Shown here one piece after another: positions 35,742 to 48,177 of a stretch of 64,000 bases of DNA; within the stretch, counting starts at the first letter, position 1, and the number at the start of each line of letters is the position of its first letter. This DNA comes from Hydractinia symbiolongicarpus. Its lineage: Eukaryota; Cnidaria; Hydrozoa; Anthoathecata; Hydractiniidae. The notes below the pieces were generated by a model. It was not told the DNA's origin. It made no database searches and was given only the letters and a program-made list of their open reading frames with translations. The position numbers and the translations under genes were made by a program. The DNA is taken from assembly GCF_029227915.1 (NCBI RefSeq), contig NC_079882.1:24929001-24993000 (forward strand), given 5' to 3'.

Positions 35742-36491
35742 TTTTCTGCCAAATCTTAGGACACTGACCTAAGATCTGTTGATACAAAAGTGCACAGCCT
35801 TAAAACTGGTTGGACAATCACAGTAAAAATCATCTGTAGCTAGAGTTATAATACAATTATACGCTAATGTCATAATTGTTTTTTTCTTTTTTGACTGTCT
35901 TTTTACTTGACCTGCAGGGGCGGATTCAGTATTTTTTTTTGACTAGTGCAAAATAGTCTCGAGGAGGGGATATAGAGAGCGTTTTGAGCCGCCCAACGAG
36001 ACAACCACCCTTTTTAACGCCCTCTGGTGGTCAAAACAGCTTAAAAATCAAAACCCCTGAACGAATCGTTGATAAATCACCTAACTTCTCATTCTTACTT
36101 CAAGTCACGTAAATTTTACTTTTTTTTGTACAACTTTGAACAAGAATTACAATCATCAAATTTTCTTGTTTTTTTATTCAAATTAAGTTTTACAATTACA
36201 TCTTAAATATTACATGAAATCTTGGACGGAATTGAGTTTCTTCAGTGTCGGCTGTAGATGGATATTTGATACCACTGTACTCAAGTTTTGCCGTTTCGGC
36301 TAAAAAATAAAATCAATGTTTTTGAATTTTTTATACGAAAATGCGAAATTGAAGATCGTAAATAAAAGCAGCATTGTTTATCAAATTAGTCACAGTTAAT
36401 TCCGCTAGAAGATGTAAGAAAAACTCATTGAAATTTTGAAGCTTGATCCCTATTAAAAATGTCGAAATTTTACAACTTTTTGCTAAAGTAC

Positions 36492-36654
36492 CTTGAATTT
36501 ATCCAGTGAAAACTTTCCACTCTTTTCAACAGCTTGATCAATCTTTGCGACCATTTTTTTGTGGGCAGAGACAAGATTTTCCTTTCTACTGGTGTCGATA
36601 ATTATTGGTATGGAAATATCATTGGGTGAAGGAAGGAAAATGTCTTTTCACTTC
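36492..36654 (-). other. Possible exon or pseudo-exon, function unknown
   Basis: The minus strand reads PSPNDISIPIIIDTSRKEN and AHKKMVAKIDQAVEKSGKF, ending at a GTACTT donor. Upstream the frame meets a stop, while another frame reads FLAEVKRHFP, so a frameshift is likely. A downstream piece near 36230-36300 (LEYSGIKYPSTADTEETQF) does not join in phase. I do not recognise it; it may be a relic. Confidence 0.25.
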
Positions 36655-38075
36655 AGCAAGAAAGTCCTTCCTACAACTCAAAAAATAGAGAGCAGAATTT
36701 AAAAATGAAATACTTACAAGCCAGAAAACGAGTGTCGAATATAGCATCGAAACCAAAAGCATTTATAAAACTTAATTAGGATTCCTGAAATGTAGATAGA
36801 TATCAAAACCTGCAACACTTCACTTCCTTCAGCTGTCAAACTCAAGTAGGGAAGAGAGCGCACAAACAAAGCTAAATATTTACATTTCATCTTGGCTGTT
36901 TCTTCCGCAACATCGTCGGCCGTACATTTTAAGTTTTAGCACCGGACGAAAATTTCTTCAGCAAGACCTTAGCATTTAAATCCAAAATTTAGCACGAGAC
37001 AACCAGTGCCAGGGACACCACTGAGAGCCGGCTGATGCCAAATTACATTTTGCCGGCAAGCCAGCAAGGTGTTTCCAATGTTCTCAAATTTCATTGGCTT
37101 ATGTATCATATCATGTAGCATATTCTTACATTTGCGTTTATTAAATGCAATTTTGCTCAACCGCGTTAATTAAATGCCTTTTTCAAAATAATTTTATTCA
37201 ACTGTGTTAATTTCATGACTGTTAATTAAATTTGCGTTAATTTCTTGACTTGTTAATTTTATGTAATAAGGTATGTGTTGGAGAAAAATATATGTAAAAA
37301 CGCACCGAATAATGTGTATACCGCTGTCAGAGTGCTCCTTTGAACATATAATTTAGGGAAAGCTATTTGGTCTCTTTGTCCATAAGGAGGTCACTTTAGA
37401 AATTTTAAGTGGTGCCATGGCACCATGGCACCAGCGCTAGATCCCCCCTGACTTGTTTCACCAGAGTTCTTTTTTGGTGTTTAAGAAAATGCTGCAATTT
37501 AATAAAGAAACAATAATTATTTCATTTTTTAGGTGTCTGTTTAGTCACCTTTCTAAATTATATAGCATAGAAATTTAATAATTATTAAAATCACACTGCA
37601 CCAATCTCCATCAATTTATGCTTGTGAATTATATAAAAAAATCTTGAATCCAAAAAGTTAACTATAAAAATGTTTGGTGCTTTCGGTCACCATAAAAATT
37701 TCTTTAAATGAAAATTCCTTCCCTTTATGATCAGGTTTTTGTAAAGAAATATATAGTCCTTGTTTCTTGTTGCAAGGATTTTCCTTCAATGTTGAGTCAA
37801 GAATTAAAGCTGAAGGTCTCTGTTTTTATACTCTGTTTTGGCCTATTTGTGAAAGTTAGGCCCATTGAAAAAATGATTTTTTTTTCAATGGTATATTTGT
37901 TTTCTACTTCATTTGCATTTGTATACACATATTTTCTTTAAAAAGTGTGAAATAACAAATTCTTGAAAATTTCCAAAAGTTTTTATCAATCTCTTCTATT
38001 ACAGAAGTTTCATGATTGTTTGTGATTGTTTGCAAAAGTTTTTACCTTTAAAGTAGTTAGCTAAATGTCTCCATA

Positions 38076-38248
38076 GGCAGACCGAGAAAGACTTGGCAGG
38101 AGGTTATAAGGACAGACTTGATACAGAGGAAGTTGAGTTTAGATCTAACACAGTCTAGATCAGATAGGAAGAGGGTCATTAATATACCCCGTCCAACCCA
38201 TGCTAGCATGGAAAACGGACGTTAGCCATGAATGATGAGAATGATGAT
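38076..38248 (+). mobile_element. 3' end of a LINE retrotransposon (or its SINE partner)
   Basis: The frame reads GRPRKTWQEVIRTDLIQ, the usual C-terminal tail of non-LTR polyproteins, to a TAG at 38223-38225. It is followed by the typical 3' tail CCATGCTAGCATGGAAAACG, then GATGAGAATGATGAT repeats. No reverse transcriptase remains, so it is a short 5'-truncated copy just upstream of PAM16. Confidence 0.65.
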
Positions 38249-38472
38249 TTAGTTAGTATGGCCAAATTTATGTTGTTATGGATGTGTGTATGGTGCATGT
38301 GTGTTTTGTACTTACTGTTGCATTGAATTTTTAACTTTCAAAAATTTTTCTGGCCTGTTTATTTCTATTTAGCTAATTTTATTTTATTTTTATTAGAATT
38401 ATAAAATAGCTGGCTATTTCATAACAGGATTAATTGGTAAAATCTGTGTATTTGCATAAACATGTTCTGATA

Positions 38473-40406
38473 ATGGTATGTTTTTTATTATTAAATTGCA
38501 AGTCAAGACAGTTTTCTGTGTGCAAAAGCCTTACAAAAATATACAAGGTTCATTTTTTATCATTTGTATTCGTAAGACTATGTAGACTATGTAGATGCTT
38601 TTAGCACAATACTGCCTATTGTTTTTTCAGGCTAAATTTCTTGCTCAAATTATCGTCCTTGGTGGACAAATTGTTGGAAAAGCATTTACACAAGCCCTCA
38701 AACAGGAATTTCAAGGTTCGTTTTTTTTTATATTTACATCTATGATAAGGTTTTCGTATGAAGATTCTGAGTGTTTTTGTTTGGTATCTTTTATGAAGCT
38801 GGTGCTCAGAAAGCTGCCCGTTCTGCAACTGAGGGTGCAAAAAAGGCACCGCATACAGCAGTCAGTGGCATCACTGTTGAGGTACTAAATATTTTTTTAT
38901 TAACACTAATCACATAAGGGGCAATCAGAAAATTTATTAGTATTGTTAATTTATCATACAAGTGGATTTGTGAATACAGATTCAAAAAAATTCTTCTTGT
39001 TAATACAGCAAAGTCCGTCATTCATAAAAATTTAGTATTGTCCGCATAAAGTGATTATATAGGATGTTAACAAGAAGATATCACCGAGGTGAATGTAGGA
39101 AGATTATTTTCTTTAAACATGCTCATTAAATACATTCACACAAACACTGCACTTTGGTTTCTTAGTAGTTTTCTACTCCTGTCATCTCGCTTGCTGCCAA
39201 TATTCTTATCATTAGTCAATTTTAAAAATTATTTCTTAGAAGATTTCTTCCTGTAAAATAAAAGAAAATGAAAAAAAATTACAAATATTTTTTCCTATGA
39301 AAATTTTTTCCATCATTCAAATACCCTTCATAGTTGGGATATTTTTCTGCATTTACTGCATCATGTTGCAGTATTCTACAGTGAATCGAATACAAAAAAG
39401 AGGCTCCAACTTCCTATAATTTGAACTCTATAAAACAGATTTTTTGTTCCTGAGGTTGTTCTAATTGAATGAAGAGTTAGCTGTATAACTCTAAAGTTTT
39501 AAAGATAATTTTAAAGATAAACACAAAATAATCGACCCCCGTGTTTTTTATTATTATATCTCAGGGAACATAATTAATCGACGTTTTTTGATTTAAAAAA
39601 AGGGAGGGTCAAAAGTTAAAAAAATGATAGAATTTTTAGGATATAACGAAGCTCAAGTGTCCATAGTTTATTTTTTTGATATTCAGTTCTTTTTTTTAAA
39701 CATGTTTTAATGAAAATTCAGTGCTATAAATCATGCTAACATTGTTCTTCTCAAAACTTTCATCAATGTGATTCGAATTTAATAAAAAAGTAAGTCTATC
39801 TAAAATTAAGTCTATATAAAAAAGTGTAACGAAAATTTATAAATAACCAACATTAGTTAGGGGCTCTTATTTCCATTGCATTGACCCCTTTCCAAATGCA
39901 TGATTGCATTGATTGTGATAAGAACCAAGGGATATAAAATACATGGTATATAATGAGTCATGTTATTATTTCAGGAAGCCAAAATGATATTAAATATAAA
40001 AGATGTCACACCAGAGGTTGTTGAAAAGGTAAAAAGATAATTTGTTAAAGAAACTTTGTAGAAATTATTTAAAACACTAGAAAAGGTGAAAAATAATTTT
40101 TTGAGGAAACTTCGTAGAAATCCTTCACTGATACGTCTTTTTATTCTTTTAGAGCTATAAATACTTATTTGAAATTAATGATAAGAAGGCCGGAGGTTCG
40201 TTTTACCTCCAATCGAAGGTAAATTATTTGCATTTCCATATATGTTACATAAAATTTTTTGACGGTTGAGGATTATTACTCCACCAAATTTATTTTCATT
40301 TTAGGTCTTCAGAGCTAAAGAGAGGTTAGACTTTGAGTTAAAGGATATAGCTGACTCACAAAGAAAAGAAGAAAAAAATACAGACTCGGTTAAAAATGAC
40401 TTATAG
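38473..40406 (+). CDS. PAM16: PAM16/TIM16 (Magmas), mitochondrial import motor subunit
   Basis: Exons 2-6 are firm: 38631-38715, 38799-38881, 39975-40028, 40153-40218, 40305-40406, encoding AKFLAQIIVLGGQIVGKAFT, ALKQEFQ, VTPEVVEKSYKYLFEINDKK, AGGSFYLQSK and VFRAKERLDFELK. This matches human PAM16 along its length (130 vs 125 residues). It is a J-like protein lacking the HPD motif; with PAM18 it regulates mtHsp70 at the TIM23 channel on the matrix side. The initiator Met must lie on an earlier exon because exon 2 begins at Ala2; the ATG at 38473-38475 directly before a GTATGT donor fits in phase and is my choice, but this exon is tentative. The tail is charged (DSQRKEEKNTDSVKNDL). Confidence 0.88.
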
Positions 40407-40431
40407 CACGGCAAATGTTTTTTTGCACGTG

Positions 40432-40437
40432 AATAAA
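40432..40437 (+). terminator. PAM16 polyadenylation signal
   Basis: AATAAA lies 26 bases after the TAG stop, implying a very short 3' UTR. Confidence 0.65.
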
Positions 40438-42605
40438 AGCTTGCGTAAATAGCAATTGTGTATCGTAAGGTTGGCTCGAAAACAACTTCTGTGTAACTTT
40501 TTAACTGGAAAGCTGCCAATGGAAAGGACTTCTTATAAGGACTTTTTTGGAGACGCTTAATTAGGATTAATATATTTTAATAAATCCTTCTCTGTTTAAC
40601 GCCTCCAAAATAGCATCAGTATTAAATGCCCCAGGTCGTTTTTTGAAGCTGACAAGCGAACAAAAATCCTTTCATTAAAAACTAAATTTAAATATCGGTT
40701 ATTAAAGAATTTCTGCGTGTTTTGCAAAAGTTTATTTTCGAAAACAAATAAGATAGATACGTACACGTTATTTTATAAACACTCAAATTCGCAACATTTT
40801 TGGGGACTTTAAAACAATATTGATACAAGGAGCAAATTTGGTAGCGGTTTTAAAAGTGCATTACCATAGTCGTAAATTGATTTTGACATTTTGTGTAACT
40901 TCTTTTCACGTGTGTCAAGATACAATAATAACTTCTTTTTATGCTGCTTAAGGTAATCATTTCATCATTCATTCATGAAATAGTTTTTTTTACCTGATTT
41001 TCCCTAAATAATTAAATTAAACTGGTAATTTTTGGCAGAGCCTTTATTTTTTTTCCATTTTCAACGTTTTATGCAACTAAATGCCGGGTCAAAACTTAAT
41101 TTGCTTACGAAAAACGTAGTGTATATTGCTTTTATGTTTTACAAAGAGTATTACAATGTTTTACAACGTATTGTCAGAAAAAAAATATTTGACATTTGTA
41201 AGACTTGTTTTTATTGCACACGATGCACAATTTCAAAGTTAGATTTCTCGTCTAATAATATTGATAACGCTTAGTGTTGTCACTGTACACTGTTAAGATC
41301 CAAAAGCTTTGCCTAATTTAAAGTAACGAGTGTATTCAAAAAAAACTTCTGATTTACTGAATTTATAATATTTTCAGACCGTAGCTCAATGAGAATGTTT
41401 CTTTTAATTCTGATCAATTACACGTTGGGAACTTTTCTGACATTTTTAGTTATATTTGGCGCGCCCAAAGGCAGTATATTAGGCCCTGTCTTGTTTAACC
41501 TTTACGTAATAGAAATAACCGAGTAGATGTCGACAACAATACGCCGACGACACGACGGTATATAGACGACAATACGGACGTGTGATGTAGAACAAAATCA
41601 AGTATACAATGCGGTAAAACTGCTTTACCAGTCGCCACAGACAGCTGCTAAACATATTTAATAGGATTTTGAAGAAATTCACTTTTTTTGAGGGGGCTCT
41701 TTTCCAGAAACCAAAAAAAATCAATGAAATTTTTCGAGTAATCACAATCATTGAAAAAAGGAAATGACGACGCCAGAGTTTGAAAAAAACATTTTTCCAT
41801 TTTAAATTATATCTTTGGCTTCACGGAATTGTACAATTCAATGAATTCTACTTTGTAGTATTAACGGAGAAACAGATTTTGTAACGTATTAGACGTTTCA
41901 GTACTATCTTTATAATAAAAATTAATACTAATATCTTTTATCTCTATTATTATATAAAAAATTTATTTATATACTAGTCCTTTGTATGTATTCCGGTCCT
42001 CAGATTATCGAAAATTTAATAACAATCAGACTGGTGTTTGCACGAGCAAAAAGTAAGAACGATGAAGGGGTAAAAGAAACTCGGTCGAATTGGGGTGACA
42101 ACACTTTTCACATTTCTGTCATTCTTGAACTCGCGAAATTTCAAACTAAATCTAAAAACCATCTTGATTTAAAGTAACATACAATGAATATAATGTAAAA
42201 AATCTCGTACTTTGTGATTTCTATTAAAGTCTTAGATGTCTATTTTCTAGCAAATATTTCACGTATGTACATTCTCTGTGATATCTCATTTAGTCTTCGT
42301 TAGATTTCGTATAAGTGGGCAAATCTGTAAAACAAAAAAAAATATCTAGAAAAAAAAAGATACAAGATAGAACAATAAGCAGGGAAAATAAACTCAAGTC
42401 CTACGCCACTAAATCATTTGTTATATTGTCTCTTGAATATAAAATCATCTTGAAGAATCCTAAAAACTTGTTAGTGCCGTAAGTTTTAATCTTTCGTGTG
42501 AATTAGTTATTTTTACCAGTTTAGAAAAGAATGTGGTCGTGAAAAAATTAAATGATATTATGTATGTCAGTAAAAGATTAGTACCCCATGTCTGTGTCGA
42601 AATTT
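40438..42605. other. Intergenic with a retroelement relic
   Basis: Between convergent PAM16 and the GLUT gene. Apart from the reverse-transcriptase fragment at 41458-41563 I see no supported feature; short frames such as 41032-41274 and 41986-42177 have no family signal. Confidence 0.4.
41458..41563 (+). mobile_element. Reverse transcriptase fragment of a LINE
   Basis: From 41458 the frame reads GAPKGSILGPVLFNLYV, the RT motif around GxPQGSxLGPxLF. In another frame, 41540-41563 reads YADDTTVY, the catalytic YADD box. A stop and a frameshift separate them and the spacing is far shorter than in an intact RT, so this is an internally deleted relic. Confidence 0.7.
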
Positions 42606-45600
42606 TTATTTATCCAACAAACCCTGTATTTCTTGTGACAATTTCGGCTCTTCATCACGAAGTTTTTCATTTATTTCTGATACAGTCAGTCCTTTAGTCT
42701 CTGGAACAACGAAGGATGTGAAAATGAAGAAAATTATTAACAAAACTATAAACGGTAGAAACGTGTACGGATGAATGTTTTTCTAAAAAAAAAACAAAGA
42801 AAATGTGAAAATAATGGAACCACAAGGAGACGAAACGAATACGCAATATTCATCCGTTGTTTTAAACAAATTTCTGCTTCCCGACTCGGCATGATTAGTA
42901 AAATAGAAATGCTTGAAAAAATAATTAAACCAGGCAGCGTTTTACCGCGTATAAACTTTATCACAAACTTGAGTACTACATCACCAAAATTAAAAATTTC
43001 GCAAATAAAAAAAATGAAAATTTTCATTTAACTGACTGACAATTTTTTTCAGAATTTCTTAAACATATTTTAAAACAGAAAAACACATGTCGCTTAGTGA
43101 ACCGAAACCTACCTTGATAATTGGAAATAGGAGACCCACCACAAAATTACCAAGCCAGTTAGTTGGACCAGCTATACTGACAGCAGCAGATATGCTGGAC
43201 TGAGTAAACAGCTCAGCAACGATAAACCAAGGTATAGGTCCTATAACAGTACGTTGATTTAAATCAAAGGGGTATTCGTCCACACTGCAACCTTAAGAAG
43301 GTATTGCAAATGTCGCAAAAAGTCGACAAGACGAAAAATATTTGTTACGTCTCCTACCTGGTCCAATTTGAAAGAATGCAACACTTAACAAGGTGGCCAC
43401 AATGCTTAAAACTTGCGCCCATCTTTCTGTAGCCTAAAAATAAAACAAAAAGTAAATAATAGTTAATAAGAAACAAAGCAATTGTAAAAACAACAAGAGA
43501 CATAACATTAACACCCTATGCAGGATCGGGATAACTTATATAGTACAGCACAAACACTCGCGGTTTTAATATCCAAACTTTGATCTCCCTCCGCATTATT
43601 AAATTCCCAGTAAAATTTCGCAATCCCAGGACCCTGCGGGAACCTTATTTTTTTCAGTACAGATCACAACAGGCGTGGATATAGCCATTATTTAATTATG
43701 CTAAGGGGTATGAAAATTATGCAGGTGGTATTTAAAATTTTGTTGCAACCACTAGTATCGTGGGAACAATTAAAAAAAATTTTTCGCTTGTTTTATAGCA
43801 CTGTTAAGGTACCATTTTCATTACATCCAGTGAAGCTTGTTATTGTTCAGTCACGGATGACAAATCGGTTTAATTAAATTTACGTCCCACTGAACTGTAA
43901 GGCAAGGTTACAAATTATTACCGCGTATTTTAATGCTATGGTGATAACGACAAACAACACAGTCATTCCACCTAAACCAATCAGCATCAATATACGACGA
44001 CCACTCTTTTCCACTAAAAACACCTAAATATGAAAAATCATTATATTAACTAAAGAGACTTTAAACCAAAATACCGTGGAGTCAACGGGTAGTCCTTATA
44101 CTTCTCGCCTTTGCTTACTTCGTTTTTCTAAAGAGTAGACTGGTAATTGAAAGAGTTGTAAATAAGAAAACAGCACGTTATTGCCACATCAAAAAGGGTT
44201 GTTGGTAGAATATATATATCTATACATTTCCTTTCCAGGTACAACCTAAACGCTTATTACTGTCCAACAAAGATTTGCCTTTTTCGTGTTTTTCCAATTT
44301 TATTCACAAAAAGTAAAAAAAAAAAATTCTAAAATCATAAAGGGTCATTTCCAAAAATACTTGATAACATTTTTAAGTCATTCGCCGAAATTAATACCAC
44401 CAAAATGTAACTCTTTTCAACACGCGAAATTATCTACCCTTAGGAAGTACCATTAAGGTGTTTAGAATAAAGTCAATCGTACCACAATGATAGTCATGAT
44501 AACACTGAGAGTACCCACACCACAGGTGGCTATTTGGCTGTACTTCTCCGCTAAACCAACACTCTTAAACAATTCTGTTGAATAGTACAGGATCTAAAAA
44601 CAGATTGGTCACAAATTAAAAAAGGCACAAATAGGAAAAATTTAAGTTTAAAATCGTCTTTTGTTGGCTTTTTGTATTCTTTACACAAAGAAAACGTTGC
44701 CGACCATTTGCATCGACGTCTGGCGGAAGTATAAAAAGATTCTTAAACCGGCAAAAGTTAAAATCGTCGTTTAGAAGTTCTTTGTAAAGTCATACCCCTC
44801 CGATACCAGACAGCTGTTGGGATAACTGCATGACAATGCTAATAAGAAGTGGTTTATGGTAATCGGAATTGGAGAACAGATCGATGACGCCGACTTTTTC
44901 TATTTCAGATTCGCGAGCTGCTTCCACCTAAAAAAAGAAAATGTTTAAAGAGAAATACAATTAGTTGTTACTATACAACTTTTATGATTTTCCTACAGTT
45001 ACATGTCTCGCCAATAAAGCATCGATTAAGAGTGGACATTTTAAAAAATCAGATGTTAGTATACTTCGAGTTGTTGGTTTTGATTTTTTAAGTTGCTTCT
45101 GATTATACAAAATTTCTTTGAAAAAAATTAAATTTTCAGAGAATTATTATTCGCGAATGGGCACTTTTAATTTATTTCGTGAAAGAAATTTTCGAAAATC
45201 AGAAACTATTGGTAAATTTTGCAAAATAAGTTTTCGCGAATTAGGGCAAAATTCGCAAAAAATTATTCTCACGAAAATTTTCTCCTCGAAAATTCCTTCC
45301 CAATAAGGTATAATATCAGTCTTTACCGACAAAGGCGACCTGCTTAGATTTCTGGTAGAGAAATGATGGCTGTTTTTGTCTGTAAACTGCAAAACCCATT
45401 GTATTACAGGCTAGCGTTAAACTAACAACGAACCCTTATTTCTTCGATTTCTTCAGAAACATCGTCTGTTCCACGCAGCGACATTAAATCTATAACGTAC
45501 AAGAAAAAAAGTAATCGTATAACAATTCTTTAATTAGCTACTCAAGTTAGCGAGAAAAACAAACTCTTTTTAAATATATATTTTTCAAGACTTGCACACG

Positions 45601-48177
45601 AAAGTGATAACATACTCTTAGTTGCCGTGTGTTCGTCTTTCTTAATAGCAAGCAAGTAGCGAGGACTTTCAGGACAGAAGGGTAAAAAGATAAGCTGCAA
45701 AGCACCAATTATCGCCGTAATTAGAAACAGAACAGGCCAGCCTGAAGACGTTCCCAGCAACTAAAATATAAAAACAAAGATAACAAATAAATAAAGACGG
45801 AAACAAAAAAAAAAAATAAAAAATAAGCGAACCTGCTGTAGGCCGAGTATATTAGCAATCAAAATTCCAGAAACGATACCAAATTGGTTCATAGTGCCGA
45901 AAGCACCACGTAAATGAACGGGAGCAATTTCAGAAAGATACATGGGTGCGATGGTGGTGTTGACACCTAGGTGAGCAAAATGTAACAAAAAGTGTCAAAT
46001 ATAATAATTACTTGTCGAAAATCATATTTATAAACCATTCCGTTGGAAAATGCACGACAAACACGTACAACAAAACAAAATGTAGTTTAGTTTAGGAAGG
46101 CAAAGAAAAACACGTTTTATTGAGTATCAACCTAACAATGGTAATATTTTTTGGTTTGGTCCAACAGTTCCGGCCTTCCATATGGGTATTTCCACCCCAA
46201 CGAGAAAGGTTGATACTGCTCCAGAGAATATACGTCGTCTACGTCCACATAAATTCTAAAGCAAAACAGCTTACCAGCATTTAAACCGACAAGAATTCTA
46301 CCAATAATCAACAATGCAACAGAGTTAGCTTCTTTGCTACAGAAGAGAAGTATGCCGCCACATATCACCAAAGAATTATTTATCAGCAACGAATATTTCC
46401 TAAAAAGAAAACAGATAAGTCAGTGCATAAAAGTCTGATTGAGTCAGTTTATAAAAGTCTGATATTTACGAAGCTTTCGTTGGATATTGTTAGATGTTGA
46501 GGTCGGACGCTGGAACATATAACAACAAAATATTTTTTCTGCAAAAGCTATATATAATAAACGTATGTGAATATTTAGTCTCAAAAGAGTTATTGAAACA
46601 ACACAAGTCCGCAATTTGAGATTATCTCCAGCTAGCTTTAATCCCAAAAAAGTCATTATTACCGTCCAAATCTTTTGGCAGCATGCGAACCAAAATAAGA
46701 TCCAATCATTCCACCAATGGCAAAGATAGCAACGGCCATGGGCCATATAAAACTTTCAAAATGATCAACATCTTTGAAGAAATCCTTGACCACCTGAAAG
46801 AAAGAAACCATATGCTTTAGTTAGGCATTTAAATGGAACCATCGAATTAGTCAATGTCGCAAATTTTCTGAGAATGTTATTCGCACTTTGAACCTAGTTG
46901 ATAAAACCTCAGTAAAAACACTTCGTTTTTGCCATAACACAGCAGCTTCCATTCATATTCCACTTTAGTCAATGTATTATAAACAGCTATAACAAAGTAA
47001 AACTTTTTTTTTGAATGTCTTTCGTTTCAAAGTCATCTTTTGCTTTTATCAAGTAAATTGTACACACTAAATCGTTTGCAAAACTTTTTCTTATTTCAAA
47101 ATTTACATTCCATTGTTTTAGCCTTTCTCCAGTTTTTTTATGCTTATTTCCCCCGATGCGCTAGCAAAAATGTGTGCTCTTTCGTTACTTTCCCTACCAC
47201 CCAAAAAGCTTACGTGACGAGAATGGATCATGTTTAAAACGTTAGGGAGGAGAACAAAACACAAAAAAGCAACTGTGGCATCATTATACCCGTCTAATGC
47301 TTGTAAAAGTACGACGTCGTTGTTAATGGCAACCTTTGAAGTCTATATAAATCATTTTTCAAGTATCGAAAAAAAGTACAACAACACTGTAAATGAGCAA
47401 GTTAGTTATGAGCAAGTTAGTTATGAGATTATGTAAGCATGTGAAAAGATTATTGACTAAAAAGTGGACATCAGTTCAGCTTTCTCTATTGACAGTAAGT
47501 AAGAAAAATTAGCAGATAAATTAGTGTTTTTCATCGGTCAGAACGGACCAGTTTAAAAAACGAACTTGACATTCAAACTGTGACAACTTTCAGCAGGAAG
47601 AGATGATGGTTTGCATTGATATCTAATAAACGAGTTTTGTTTAAATAGAAGGCCATGTCTTTTAAAAAAGTTTGTATGCTAGTTTAAAAGAACTGATTAA
47701 TGACTTTTTTTTAATACTTTTAGCAAAGTGTTATCGTAAAGCTTATTCCTTCAAAATTAAGAGTATAAACTTGCTTCAATTTGTTTATTTACATTAAAAT
47801 TAGGAATGACAATATTCAGCGACATTTTAATTTACCAATCTTCATCTCATTTAAAATAAAGTGAAAAAGACAATATTTCTCTATTTAAAATTTATTGAAT
47901 GACAAAGCTCGATAGAGAGCTATTTATCTTTTTTATTCTCAGTACAGCTCATAAACAACGAAAGCAGTTTCAAGTAAAGTTAACAATAGCTATATCTACT
48001 TACAAGATTAACATTGTTCACACTGGCTAAATTAAATCCAAATTGAAGCATACCAGAACTAATAACTAATGCGCAAAGACATGATTTCAAGTTTGAGCCT
48101 GTCCTATTCCTTCCTTTGAAGTTGTTTTTCGTTGAAGTGTCATCGTCATCAAAGTCGGCTTGCAGAAGTTCATACAT
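42606..48177 (-). CDS. GLUT-like facilitative sugar transporter (SLC2 family), isoform A
   Basis: Exons (minus): 48177-48004, 46793-46663, 46399-46275, 45966-45833, 45760-45616, 45489-45434, 44927-44796, 44593-44483, 44023-43922, 43433-43358, 43240-43113, 42782-42606; phases close, 496 residues. It is a 12-TM major facilitator close to class I GLUTs: [11 protein letters not shown] in TM1, [92 protein letters not shown] and VPETKG. The Trp residues matching GLUT1 W388 and W412 are present. Two sugar-contact positions differ: GLUT1 Q161 is Asn (GILIANILG) and N288 is Gly (QQLSGIGG). It is expected to move hexose across the plasma membrane. The first exon adds an acidic cytosolic N-terminus (DFDDDD); an alternative first exon lies 4.6 kb upstream. 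Confidence 0.92.

Larger units (their letters stand above)
33432..38075. other. Intergenic, repeats and no firm gene
   Basis: The Rab9 promoter lies at the left end. I see a foldback MITE (34591-34754), TAGC tracts (34904-34919 and 35712-35741) and, at 34430-34590, a degraded stretch reading GRPPTTWSTSQTGLHNL that resembles the C-terminal tail of a LINE polyprotein. A weak minus-strand exon candidate is at 36492-36654. At 36960-37260 there is a degenerate repeat with GCCGGC hairpin and AAATTTGCGTTAATTTC-type motifs. No complete gene is supported. Confidence 0.4.

Noticed and set aside
38258-38269. ATGGCCAAATTT, which spells the first four residues expected for PAM16
   Set aside because: The following codons diverge and exon 2 already begins with the AKF codons after a proper acceptor, so this is most likely chance.
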